DNA of 64,000 nucleotides from Eonycteris spelaea (lineage: Eukaryota > Chordata > Mammalia > Chiroptera > Pteropodidae). Positions 49,989 to 64,000 of the stretch are shown here, piece after piece (the stretch's first letter is position 1; every line of letters begins with the position of its first letter). Both the position numbers and the translations under genes were made by a program. The stretch is from positions 1,178,001 through 1,242,000 of the forward strand of contig PUFA01000181.1 in assembly GCA_003508835.1 (NCBI GenBank). Reading direction: 5' to 3'. A model generated the notes under the pieces. It was not told the origin of the DNA. It ran no database searches and was given only the letters and a program-made list of their open reading frames with translations.

Positions 49989-52821
49989 TTTATTTATTTT
50001 TAATTATAGTTGGTGTATAATATTGTATGAGTTTCAGGTGAACAATATGGTAATTAACATTTATATAAGTTACAAAGTGATCATCCTGATAAATCTAGTA
50101 TCCATTTGACACCATACATAGTTACCAATATTATTGACCTATCCCTAATGCTATTACTTTACATCCCCATGCACTATTGTAACTACCAATTTGTACTTCT
50201 TAATCCTTCCCCTTTTCACTCACTCCTCAACCCCCTTCCTATCTGGCAATTATCAAAATGTTCTCTGTATCTATGAGATTGTTCTGTTTTGTTTGTTTGT
50301 TTTTTTAGGTTTCACTTATAAGTGAAATTCATATGGTATTTGTCTTCCTCTGTCTGACTTACTGCATCAGAACAATACCCTCTACGTCCATTCACGTTGT
50401 TGCAGATGGCAAAATTTTATTCTTTTATTATGTGAGTAATATTCCATTGTATATATGGACCACCTCTTCTTTATTCCATTCATTTATTTGATAGACAGTT
50501 AGGTTGCTTCCATATCTTTGGCTATTTGTAAATGATGCTGCCAATAAACATAGGGATGCATGTCTTTTAGAATTAGTGTTTTTTGGGTTTTTTGGGTAAA
50601 TACCCAGAGGTGGATTATTGGGTCCTTCTTAGTCTCTTGTTATAGCCTTTGTTTTAAAGTCATTTTGTCTGGTATAAGTACTGCTACCCTAGATTTTTTT
50701 TTGGTTTGTTTCCATTTTCATAAAATATTTTTCCACCGCTTTACTTTCAGTCTGTGTCTGTTTTTCAATCTAAAGTGAGTCTCTCATAGACAAACATATA
50801 TAAGGGTTTTGTTTTCTTATCCATTCAGCTACCCTATGTTTGTTGATTAGAGACTTAATCCACTTACATTTAAAGTTATTGTTGATAGACATGTAGTTGT
50901 TGCCATTTTATTATTCATATTTTAATTTTTTCTTCTTAAAGACGTTCCTCTAACATTTCTTGTTATAATGGTTTGGTGTTGATGAACTTCTTTAGCTTTT
51001 TCTTGTCTGGGAAAGCTCTTTATCTGTCCTTCAATTCTAAATGACAGCTTTACTGGCATAGAGTAATCTTGGTGTAAGTTCTTGGCTTTCATCACTTTGA
51101 CATTTCATGCCAATCCTCTGACCTGCAAAGTTTCTATTGAGGAATCAGTTGGCCATCTTATGGGAGCTCCTTTGTAGGCAACTAACTGCTTCTCTCTCTT
51201 CGCTTTTAATATTCTATTTGTCTGTAATCTTTGTCATTTTTAATTATGCTGTATCTTGGTGTGGCCTCTTTTGGGCGCATCTTGTTTGGCACTTTCCTTG
51301 CTTTCCTGGGCTTGGTTGTCAATTTCCTTTGCCAGGTTACAGAAGTTCATCATGATTTTTTCAAATAGATTTTCAATTCTCTCTCTTCTCCTCTGTTACC
51401 CCTATGATGTGAATGTTGGTACACTTGCTGTTGTCCCATAGGCCTCTTAAACTATCCTCATCTTTTCAGACTTTTTTTCTTTTTACTGTTCTGATTGGGT
51501 GTTTTTCTGCTACCTTATCTTCCAAATCACTGATTTGATTCCCCTGCTACTATAATTCCTTCTAATGGTATTCTTCATTTTAGGTATTGCATTCTTCAAT
51601 TTCTGACTCTTTTAAAAATGTTTTCTGTTCTATTTGTATGATTCCTATCTCTTTGTTGGAAGTTCCCACTGAGATCATTGAGCATTTTTATAACCACTCT
51701 TTTTGAACTCTGCATTAGTAGATTGCTTTGTCTCCCATTTTTGTTTAGTTCTTTTTCTGGAGTTTTGTTCTGTAGTTTCATTTAGGACACATTTCTTTGT
51801 CTCTCCATGTTAACTACCTCTCTGGTGTTTGTTTCTATGTATTTTATTTAGATTCTTATGTCTCTTGGTCTTAGTCTTATTGTCTCTTGGTCTTAGTGGC
51901 CTTTATATAGTAGGTGTCCTTTGGGGCCCAGTGGCGCAGTCTTCCCTGGCCACCTATCTGGGTGCTCCAGGTGTGTCCCTTGTTGTGGATTTATGTACCC
52001 TTCTATTGTAATTGATCCTTGGTTGCTTCTTTGCACATTAGTGAGAGGAATTAACCCTCAGCTGATTTGTTGTGAGGATTAGCCAGTTAGGAGCTGACCT
52101 CATGAGCAGCTCTGGTGCCTTACCAGTTCTGCTTTTTTGATGTGTCATCATTGGATACAGCCCCAGGTGGTGTTTCTGGCTTGTTGAAGCCAGCCACAAG
52201 GTATATGCCAACCTTGCAGTCTCCTGTAAGGGGCTCCTGTGAGGGGCTCCAAGTTCTGCCAGCCTGTGCCCTGCCTGGGGTCACCTAGCAAGTGTCACTA
52301 TGCAATCCACATATGGCCACCACCTGCACTGGGCTTGAAGGTGCCTTAAGAGCCAAGCCACGAATCTAGGCCAGATGCCACTAGTGCCTGGCTTAGGGCT
52401 GCTCAGTGAGAAGTATGGGGCATTCCAAGGTCAGGTGCTGCTGTTTGGGTTTGAGATTTTAGGAAAGTCCACAGCATGAGCCAAGACAGGCCGTTTGTGT
52501 GGAAAAGCCACTGAGGTGACTTGGGTGGGCCTACATGTAGAATGGAGTCGGAGTCTCAGGGAATCACCAGGGTGGAGTGACTAGTTGTTGCCTGATTAAG
52601 ATCAACAATGGCAGCTGCCTGCATCTGCATGCAGGGAATGGGAGGGCTCAACAAAGGAACCATAAATTCTGCCAGCACATCTGTCTGGGAAAAGCTGCTC
52701 CTCCAGCCCTCTCCTTGAAGTCAGACAATTCAGTTCCTTTTCATATGTCCTTGGTGTTTTTTAAGCTGCTGTGTTTCAGTGCTGGAGCTCAGAATGAGTG
52801 AGTCTGGAAGCCCTAAGAGCA
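49989..52821 (-). mobile_element. Internally deleted antisense L1 retaining 5' UTR
   Basis: From plus-strand left to right: 3' UTR and ORF2 C-terminus (49989-50622), then a jump to the early ORF2 endonuclease region, ORF1 (about 50990-51800) and the 5' UTR (to about 52820). Roughly 3 kb of ORF2 is missing. Flanks aatttccct(t/g)atttttt... at 49964-49987 and 52822-52844 look like an aged TSD of about 23 bp. Confidence 0.8.
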
Positions 52822-52969
52822 AATTTCCCTGATTTTTAAAAATAAAGTTATACTAACAGAATATTGATCCTGGCATCAGATCCATGAGAATGTTGGGAAC
52901 TTAGGTATAACATTAGTGCAATAAAAATAGTGACAAGGAAAATCAATAATTGATATTGGGACATTGGCT

Positions 52970-54050
52970 TTATATGAGAAAAATATTAAAATTGTATTTT
53001 AACATCATTAATAAGGAAGAGTAAGTCCCATATGGTCAGTGACCTAGAATTTGAAAACAAATTTTAATAATTTTTAGAAGCAAATATAAGAGCATATTTT
53101 TGACCTCAGTATAGGTAATATTTCCTAAAGAATACCCCTAATAAGCTCAAACCATAGAGGTCAAATTGATACATTTGACTACCTCAAAATTAAAAAACAT
53201 CAATATGGCTAAACTCACCAATATTAAAATTAAAAACTAAGAAATAAGCTTAGAAAGGATATTTACTATATAAATAACAGAATGATCATTATTTAAATTA
53301 CAAATTAATAAGAAATAGACAACTCTTCCCAGCTGAAAAAGGGAAAAAGATATGAAAAAGCCATTCATAGATGAAGAAACCCCAATATAAAATAAACATA
53401 TGAAAATATATTTAACTTCACTAATAATAAAGGAAATGCAAATTAAAATAGATAAGATTTTATTCCACCAGATTGGGAAAAATTATGAATTTAACAATAT
53501 CAAGTATTGAATGAATATGGAGTAATGATATTCTCATTCAGTAATGGTGAGAATGTATATTGATATAAGTATTTTGTGGAGCATTTGGCAAGAACTACTG
53601 AAGTTGAAAATGCACATAGTGTACAATCCATTTGTTGTCCTTCTGTAATCTACCCTAGGGAAAATGTTTTATACATATATGCAGGAGATGTGTATAAGGA
53701 TATTCATTACAGCATTATTTTGATATTCAAAAATACTCAAAATGACCTAAATGGCCATCGAAGAGAGATGTTTTTTTAAATTATGATGTTTTGTATTATA
53801 GAAACCATACAGCAGTCAAAAGGAATAAAATATATTTCTTTACATACATGAATCATTCTCAATGTTCATATTTAAAAGCAATCTTTAAGATGGACACATG
53901 TACTATAATATCAGTTATATATTTTTAAAATGTGTACAGAAAATGTTAACAATCATCACTTTTTGGGTGTTGAGAACAAAAATGTTACTTTATCATTTTT
54001 CTTATTTTTCAGTAATTAAAAGTTTTTCCCAATATAAAAACAATGCAAAA
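52970..54050 (+). repeat. Old L1 ORF2 3' end and 3' UTR
   Basis: ggaaatgcaaattaaaatag (53431), the downstream ccaccagattgggaaaaat block and tggccatcgaagagagatgt follow L1 ORF2 3' order. Highly diverged. Confidence 0.6.
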
Positions 54051-54386
54051 CAAGAACAAGCAGGGAGTAGTTAATTGTTCCAAGTGTCAATTCAGGTCAG
54101 ATTAGCAAAGAAATGAACTTGTACATTGGATTTAACAATTAAGTTATTAACAATTAAATGTATGTTGAACTTCTATTAAGTGCAAGGCATTTTGAAATGT
54201 CGCAGATTGGAGAAAGAGAGTATAAGGCTAAAGAGGCAGTTATAGCTTTCTTGATTTTGACTGTTCAGCTTTTATTTCATGATGATGTTTGGTGGTGGTG
54301 GTTGATAAATGCTCAATAAGCCATATTCCATCTACAATAAAAATCTCAAATTTCCCATAACAACTAATTGCAAACTTTCTGATTAG

Positions 54387-54486
54387 GTGGGTTTTTGAAT
54401 CGGCAGAGGACCTTGGCCTTGTTGGAAACATCTATGACCAAAGTTCAAAAAGCCTTTAGAAGTTTACTTCGAAACCCAAGAACAAT
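54387..54486 (+). CDS. EFCAB5: EFCAB5 exon G, frame broken
   Basis: 100 nt between gattag and AAT/gtaagt. In the raw sequence the entry frame stops at once (GTG GGT TTT TGA). The reading RQRTLALLET then YDQSSKS then RSLLRNPR uses three frames in turn. Two one-base losses (T-runs near 54391-54396 and 54433) and two one-base gains (T near 54457, A near 54482) explain everything, and they cancel. Exon length of 100 is exactly 33 codons plus one base, as phase 0 to 1 requires. Confidence 0.8.
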
Positions 54487-55815
54487 GTAAGTGCCACTCA
54501 GGGGAATATGCTTAAGCTGGAATGATGCAGTATATTAATATGGTAATACAAGGTCGTTCTACCACTGTGGAATTTCTTCACATACATTTCCTAGATCATG
54601 ATAGCTATATCATTGTTCATTCCCCAAAATTCCCCTCACTCTTCACCAAACTAGTGATTTTTTCACTACAGTGCAAAACTTAAAAGTTTGTCAAGCTATA
54701 ACTTAGGTAAAACTCAATTTTTTGCTTCATTTCAAATGAAGAAGTGCTTTAGTAATAATATGAATGCTTTAGAAATTAAGTTTGTAAATGGTAAATTTCC
54801 AGTTTTAGTGTCCAACTTAGAATTCTAATATTTCTAAGAAAAATGTTTCCTCCTCCCAAGCATTTTATTCGTATACCTTTACTATACTTATACAATGAAT
54901 ACCTTTTTTTCATATCACTACCAAAACAAACAAACTATGGATTTTATTTATTATTTTTTTAAAGAGAAAGTCATTGAACGGATGGGTTTTCCAAAGAATG
55001 TCAATATTTTTATTTCTGTGTGAAAATGTTATTACTTGCATACTCAAAAATATGTGAGTGATATACATAGATATTTTGAAAACTGTGGGAATCACAATTT
55101 TTTATAGCTTAAATATATAAATGTTTTAGGAGAGAGAGGGACAGTTTTATGGCATGGTCCCACTCTCTATAGTCCTTTACATCAGGGTTATTTTGTTCTT
55201 ATTGCTGTTGTTGTTTTTTAACACTGGATTCTGGTGAATGCTATCTAATCTTTCCCTAGAATTCTGAAGTAGGGTGTCCACATAAGTTGTGGAGGAAAAG
55301 AATTGAGGAATGAAGAAGGTAGAAAGGTAGGGAAGGAGGAAGGGAGAGAAAATAAGAATTGGGAAAAAATAGACCACTGAAAGATTATCATGGATAGAGC
55401 TTGCTTTTTATTTTGGTATTGTAGATACTGAAAAGGTATTTAAGGTGGAAGACATGTGTAACTTTCCTCATCCCTCTGCTAGCTTTGTTATGGGTGGACC
55501 AAGAGTAAAGTATTAAATTCTATTGCCTTAGAAGTTTAGGCAAACTCTCCAACTAGCAAAAAGAGGAATCATGTTTGTTTTTAAAACCATGCCTTTTAGG
55601 AAGGGATGATTTCTAACTTTACAACAGTGAGCATCTTTTATGTTCCTTTGGATACCATTTTGCTTTTTATTGCATTACAGAAAAAGGTAATTAATATTTA
55701 CTTGAAGCAATAGGCTATATTATAATCACTGTGCTCAATTTTTTGTTTAATTTACTAGCTCTGATTCTGAATGCGAGATCAATTTTTTAGGTAAATATTT
55801 TGTTTTCTGTATTAG
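54487..55815 (+). other. EFCAB5 intron G-H
   Basis: Donor gtaagt, acceptor ttctgtattag. AT-rich, with a purine tract at 55310-55350; no gene or repeat recognised. Confidence 0.7.
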
Positions 55816-56835
<1,020 letters not shown>

Positions 56836-57302
56836 GTAGTAAGGCAGTTCTCCTACAACATTAGCTCCCTATTTTGTGGAATGGTTTTTAAAGTCTTTTC
56901 AGAAAATAGGTTTCAATTAGCATTTTTTGGCATATCAGGTCATGCAAACCTCAACATATACTCAGTATAAATCTAGACCTTGAACCATGCAATTAAATGC
57001 AACCAGAAAGCCTCTATTGTCAACTTAACTAGAATTCCGTTTGCCCTAGGAGCCCATTTGTAAGGAAGAAATCTAGTAATGTTACATACAGAAATTTACA
57101 TTGGAACTCTGAAAGGCAGTAGAAGCCCTTTGTTTTAAATGTGGTATCTGGTATTAGAAGCCACATTTTAAAATTTCTTCTATTTCAACTATAAATAGAT
57201 CATGCTTTTTCAGTTGCATCTAAGACATGTTCTAGAAGAGTTTCTGAAGTCATTTAAGACAGAAAGCACTCTGCACTTCAAATATTTATCTGCAGAAGAT
57301 GT

Positions 57303-57356
57303 TCATTTTATTTATTATTTATTTATCTATTTATTTATTTATTTATTTATTTATCG
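57303..57356. repeat. (TTTA)n microsatellite
   Basis: About twelve tetramers, followed by (ATTC)n at 57358-57385. Confidence 0.95.
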
Positions 57357-57719
57357 TTCATTCATTCATTCTTCATTCATTCTGAATCATCTATGCCAAC
57401 TTATGCCCTTTTTAAAAAAATTCTAATCTTTTAGAGGGCCAATCTCAATTCCACTTAAGACTTCAGTTAGGCATAATTTTTAAAGTTTCACTTTTTAATT
57501 CTAAAATCTACAGTCCCAAAGAAATTCTTATTTAAAACTCCCAAGAGACAGGTAACCTGCTTTCTAGTTTCCTACGCTATTCATCAACTAATTTGATTTC
57601 TTTCATTTTTTTCAGTATTGTTGTTTATTTCTCCACGAAACAGAGCTACTAATTTCTGGCTCTTCTTACATAGTAAGAATGCAGCTTAAAAATTAGCAAA
57701 GTTACTGTTTTAATCTGAT

Positions 57720-58130
57720 GTTATGTTAGTGAGGACATAATTTTGGCTATATGTAACAGTGATACAAATGACAGTGTCTAAAAAAATAAACAAAACAAAA
57801 TAAAATAACAATGTCTAAACAAGATAAGAGTTTTTTTCCCAAAAGTTATATGACAAAAGTCAAAAGTTTAAATGACAGCTTCACCCCATGAAATCAGCAG
57901 TGACTCAGCTCCTTCTATTCTGTGTCTCCTCCAACCACATGGTCCAGGATGGCTCACTACCATGTCTTCTTTCTGACCAACAAGTAAGGAGAAAGGAGAA
58001 AGGATAGATATCACACACTTCCCTTCATATATCATTGGTCAGTATTTAGGCATGTAGGCAACACCTGGCTATGATAGAAGTTAGGAAATGTAGCCCTCAT
58101 TTTGCATGGCCAAATTGGGGCTACATAAAC
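57720..58130. repeat. Old L1-like interspersed repeat
   Basis: ggctatatgtaacagtgata ... cagctccttctattctgtgt ... agttaggaaatgtagccctc follows a familiar L1M 3'-end order. Family uncertain. Confidence 0.4.
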
Positions 58131-58340
58131 AAATAGCTTTGTCACAGAGCTGCTCTTAACAACTACAGTTGTTAAGTGATGTCATTGCTGTTGATTATGA
58201 TACAATATTTATTGGAGAGCACCTGAAATAAAGTTTTCGGTATTCTATATGCAAGGCATTTCCTCTCCTCATTAACTTAAGAATATTTAATAGAATATAT
58301 AATGTCCAACTCATAGGTACTTCTTTTTGTAATCATTTAG

Positions 58341-61732
<3,392 letters not shown>

Positions 61733-61799
61733 TAGTACCGTGACATATATACAGTTAAACAATGGTTGTTCTAAAACCATGACATACCACCTTCATACC

Positions 61800-61945
61800 T
61801 ACTAGTGTGGCTGTAATTTTTTTTATTGAGATATAACTGATATATAAGTTTAAGGTGTACAACATGTTGTTTTGATGCACTTATATATTGTGAAATTATT
61901 TCCACAGTAATGTTAATTAACACCTCTATCACCTCACATAATGAC
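61800..61945 (-). repeat. Old antisense L1 3' UTR, left part
   Basis: tattgagatataactgatat and aaggtgtacaacatgttgtt are typical of an old L1 3' end in antisense. It stops at a younger L1 and resumes at about 63730 (gtggtgagaacatttaagat). Confidence 0.75.
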
Positions 61946-61949
61946 CATT

Positions 61950-63715
61950 TCTTTTATTTTTTAAATTCACTGGGGATGACATTGGTTAATAAAATTACTG
62001 AAGTGTACAATTCTAAGTGCATTGTATGTTCGCTACCCAAAGTTTGATCTTCTTCTTTCACTCTATATTTGACCCATTTACTTTTTCCTATTTCCCCCCA
62101 TCCTTTCCCTTTGGTAACCACTATACTGTTGTCTGTGTTTGAGCTTTTGTTTGTCTTGTTCATTTGTTGCTTTCAATTTTACATCCCACATATGAGTGAA
62201 ATTATACAGTTCTCAACTTTTTCTGACTTACTTTGCTTAGCATGATATTCTCAAGATCTATTCATGTTGTCACAAATGGCAGTATTTCATCTTTTCTTGT
62301 GGCTGAATAGTATTCCATTGTATATAGTACCACATCTCCTTTGTTCAATCACCTATAGAAGGACACTTTGGTTGTTTCCATATCTTGGCCACCACAAGTA
62401 ATGCTGCAGTGAACACAGGGATACATATATCCTTACAAATAAATGTTTTCAAAATTTTCAGGCAGAAACCCAGAAGAGATTGCTGAATCATATGGTAATT
62501 CTATTCTGAATTTTTTGAGGAACCTCCATTCTGTTTTCCATAGTAGCTGTACCAATTTGCAGACTCACCAGCAGTGTATAAAGGTTCTTTTTTCTCTACA
62601 ATCTCTCTAACATTTGTTATTACTTACCTTGATGATAATAGCCAATTCTAACAGGGGTGAGGTGGTATCTCATTGTGATTTTGATTTGCATATCCCTAAT
62701 AGGTAGTGAAGTTGAGCAGCTTTTCATATTATCTGTTGGCCATTTGTACATCTTCTTGGGAGAAGTGCGTTTTCAGGTAGTTTGCCCACTTTTTAATCGG
62801 ATTTTTTTGTTGTTGAGTTGTATGAATTCTTTATGTATTTTGGAAATTAGCTGCCTTTTGGAGGTGATGTTTGCAAATATCTTCTTCTATTTTGTCAATT
62901 GTCTCTTTGTTTTGTTGGTTTCTTAGGCTGTGCAGAGCTTTTTAGTTTGATAGAGTCCTATTCATTTATTTTTGCTTTTATTTCCCTTACCTTTGAGTTC
63001 AAATTCATAACATTGTCTCTAAGACCAAGGACCATAAGTTTAGAACCTATGTTTTCTTCTATGCGTTTATTGTTGCAGGGCTTATATTTAGCTCTTTGAT
63101 CCGTTTTGAGTTAATTTTTGTGTATCTTTTGTGGCAAATAGCAGTCTAGCTTCATTTTTTTTTTTTTTTTTGGTATGTGAATTTCCAATGTTCCTAGCAC
63201 CATTTATTGAAGAGGATTTCTTTTCCTCATTTTATGTTTTTGGCTCCTTTGTAGAAAATTATTTGCCCATATATATGTGGGTTTATTTCTGGCCTCTTGA
63301 TTCTTTTCTGTTGGTCGTGTGTCTGTTTTTTTCTGCCAATACCAATAGTGATTGATTTTTCTGCCAAAAGTGATTTAATAATTGTTGCTTATAGCATAGT
63401 TTGAAGTCAGGAGATGTGATGCCTCTAGCTTTGTTCTTTCTTATTAGGATTGTTTTGGCTTTTTGGGGTCTTTCATTGATCCATACAAATCGGATGATTT
63501 TTTTGTTCTATTTCTTTAAAAAAGCCATTGGGATTTGATGGGGATTGCATTAAATCTATATATTGCTTTAGGTAATATGACCATTTTAACACTGTTGATT
63601 TTTCCAATTCATGTACTCAGAATATCTTTCCATTTCATTTAATAACGTCTTATAGTTTTCAGGGTATAGTTCCTTCATAGTCTTTTTAAAGTTTATTCTT
63701 AGGTATTTTATAACC
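61950..63715 (-). mobile_element. Younger antisense L1 nested in an older L1
   Basis: 1.75-kb 5'-truncated L1. Its 3' end (ttcactggggatgacattgg on the + strand) is of the same type as the short L1 at 9631-9960. Landmarks: tgacttactttgcttagcat, agcaccatttattgaagagg. Flanking ataatgaccatttctttt (61939) and ataaccattgctttttt (63709) look like a diverged TSD. Confidence 0.8.
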
Positions 63716-63724
63716 ATTGCTTTT

Positions 63725-64000
63725 TTTGTGGTGAGAACATTTAAGATTTACTCTCTTAGCAACTTTCAAGTATATAATACAATACTGTTAGCTATAGTCA
63801 CTATAGTATATGTTAGATCCCTAGAACTTATTCATCTTATAACAGAAGTTTGTACCCTTTGATCAACATCTCCCCATTTCCCCTGCTCCCAGCCCCTTGC
63901 AACCACCATTATACACTATTTCTATGAGTTTGGCTTTATTTAGATTTATGTATATGAGATCATATAGTATTTGTCTTTCTCTGCCTGACTTATTTCACTT
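63725..64000 (-). repeat. Old antisense L1, right part
   Basis: Continuation of the old L1 from 61800: ttagctatagtcactatagt, catctccccatttcccctgc, cctgacttatttcactt. It runs past the window end. Confidence 0.75.

Larger units (their letters stand above)
56836..58340 (+). other. EFCAB5 intron H-I
   Basis: Donor gtagta, acceptor atcatttag. Contains a (TTTA)n tract and an old L1-like fragment at 57720-58130; the rest is featureless. Confidence 0.75.

Noticed and set aside
57202..57426. 74-codon frame with Phe-Ile-Tyr-Leu repeats
   Set aside because: Passes through the (TTTA)n microsatellite; no splice or start context.

Overview
This is a 64-kb piece of a mammalian nuclear genome: AT-rich, no operons, GT-AG introns and very dense LINE-1 (L1) retrotransposon sequence. 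The one recognisable host gene is EFCAB5 (EF-hand calcium-binding domain protein 5) on the + strand. I can place twelve consecutive internal coding exons (about 2.7 kb of coding sequence) from 548 to 61676. The 5' start and the 3' end of the gene both lie outside the window. The last exon here carries a canonical EF-hand loop. The L1 3' ends are of a type I associate with laurasiatherian mammals, perhaps bats. No Alu, B1/B2, CAN-SINE or ruminant Bov SINE was recognised, only old MIRs. The bat assignment is an inference and is not proven here.

Layout. 1-1101: upstream intron and a large, frame-broken EFCAB5 exon. 1102-9010: intron with microsatellites, L2, MER-type DNA-transposon scraps and old L1. 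9011-9167: exon. 9168-18774: intron holding a short L1 with a perfect 14-bp target-site duplication (TSD), a long L1 (copy A, about 10204-16962) nested in an older L1, and a small hAT-like element. 18775-21925: three small exons. 21926-36885: 15-kb intron with MIR, L1 3' ends, a Z-DNA-prone GT/GC tract and a twin-primed L1 inside a MER5A element. 36886-37041: exon. 37042-54386: intron with L1 copy B (39768-46083, perfect 15-bp TSD), an ERVL-like pol relic, two antisense L1s with TSDs and an old L1. 54387-56835: two exons, the second a 1-kb exon with a 27/30-bp coding minisatellite. 58341-61676: four clean exons. 61677-64000: intron with nested antisense L1s.

The most informative pattern is in the EFCAB5 exons. 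Eight join cleanly with intact frames. Three (548-1101, 54387-54486, 55816-56835) are full of one-base insertions and deletions, while the surrounding codons still read as good protein. A fourth (18970-19016) looks one base short at its donor. Damage that is almost only one-base indels, largely in short homopolymers, looks more like unpolished long-read consensus than neutral decay. True gene loss cannot be excluded from the sequence alone.

I found no evidence of a novel biological system. The interest lies in the EFCAB5 coding minisatellite, the frame breaks, and a clear record of L1 insertion mechanisms (TSDs, twin priming, internal deletion, nesting).
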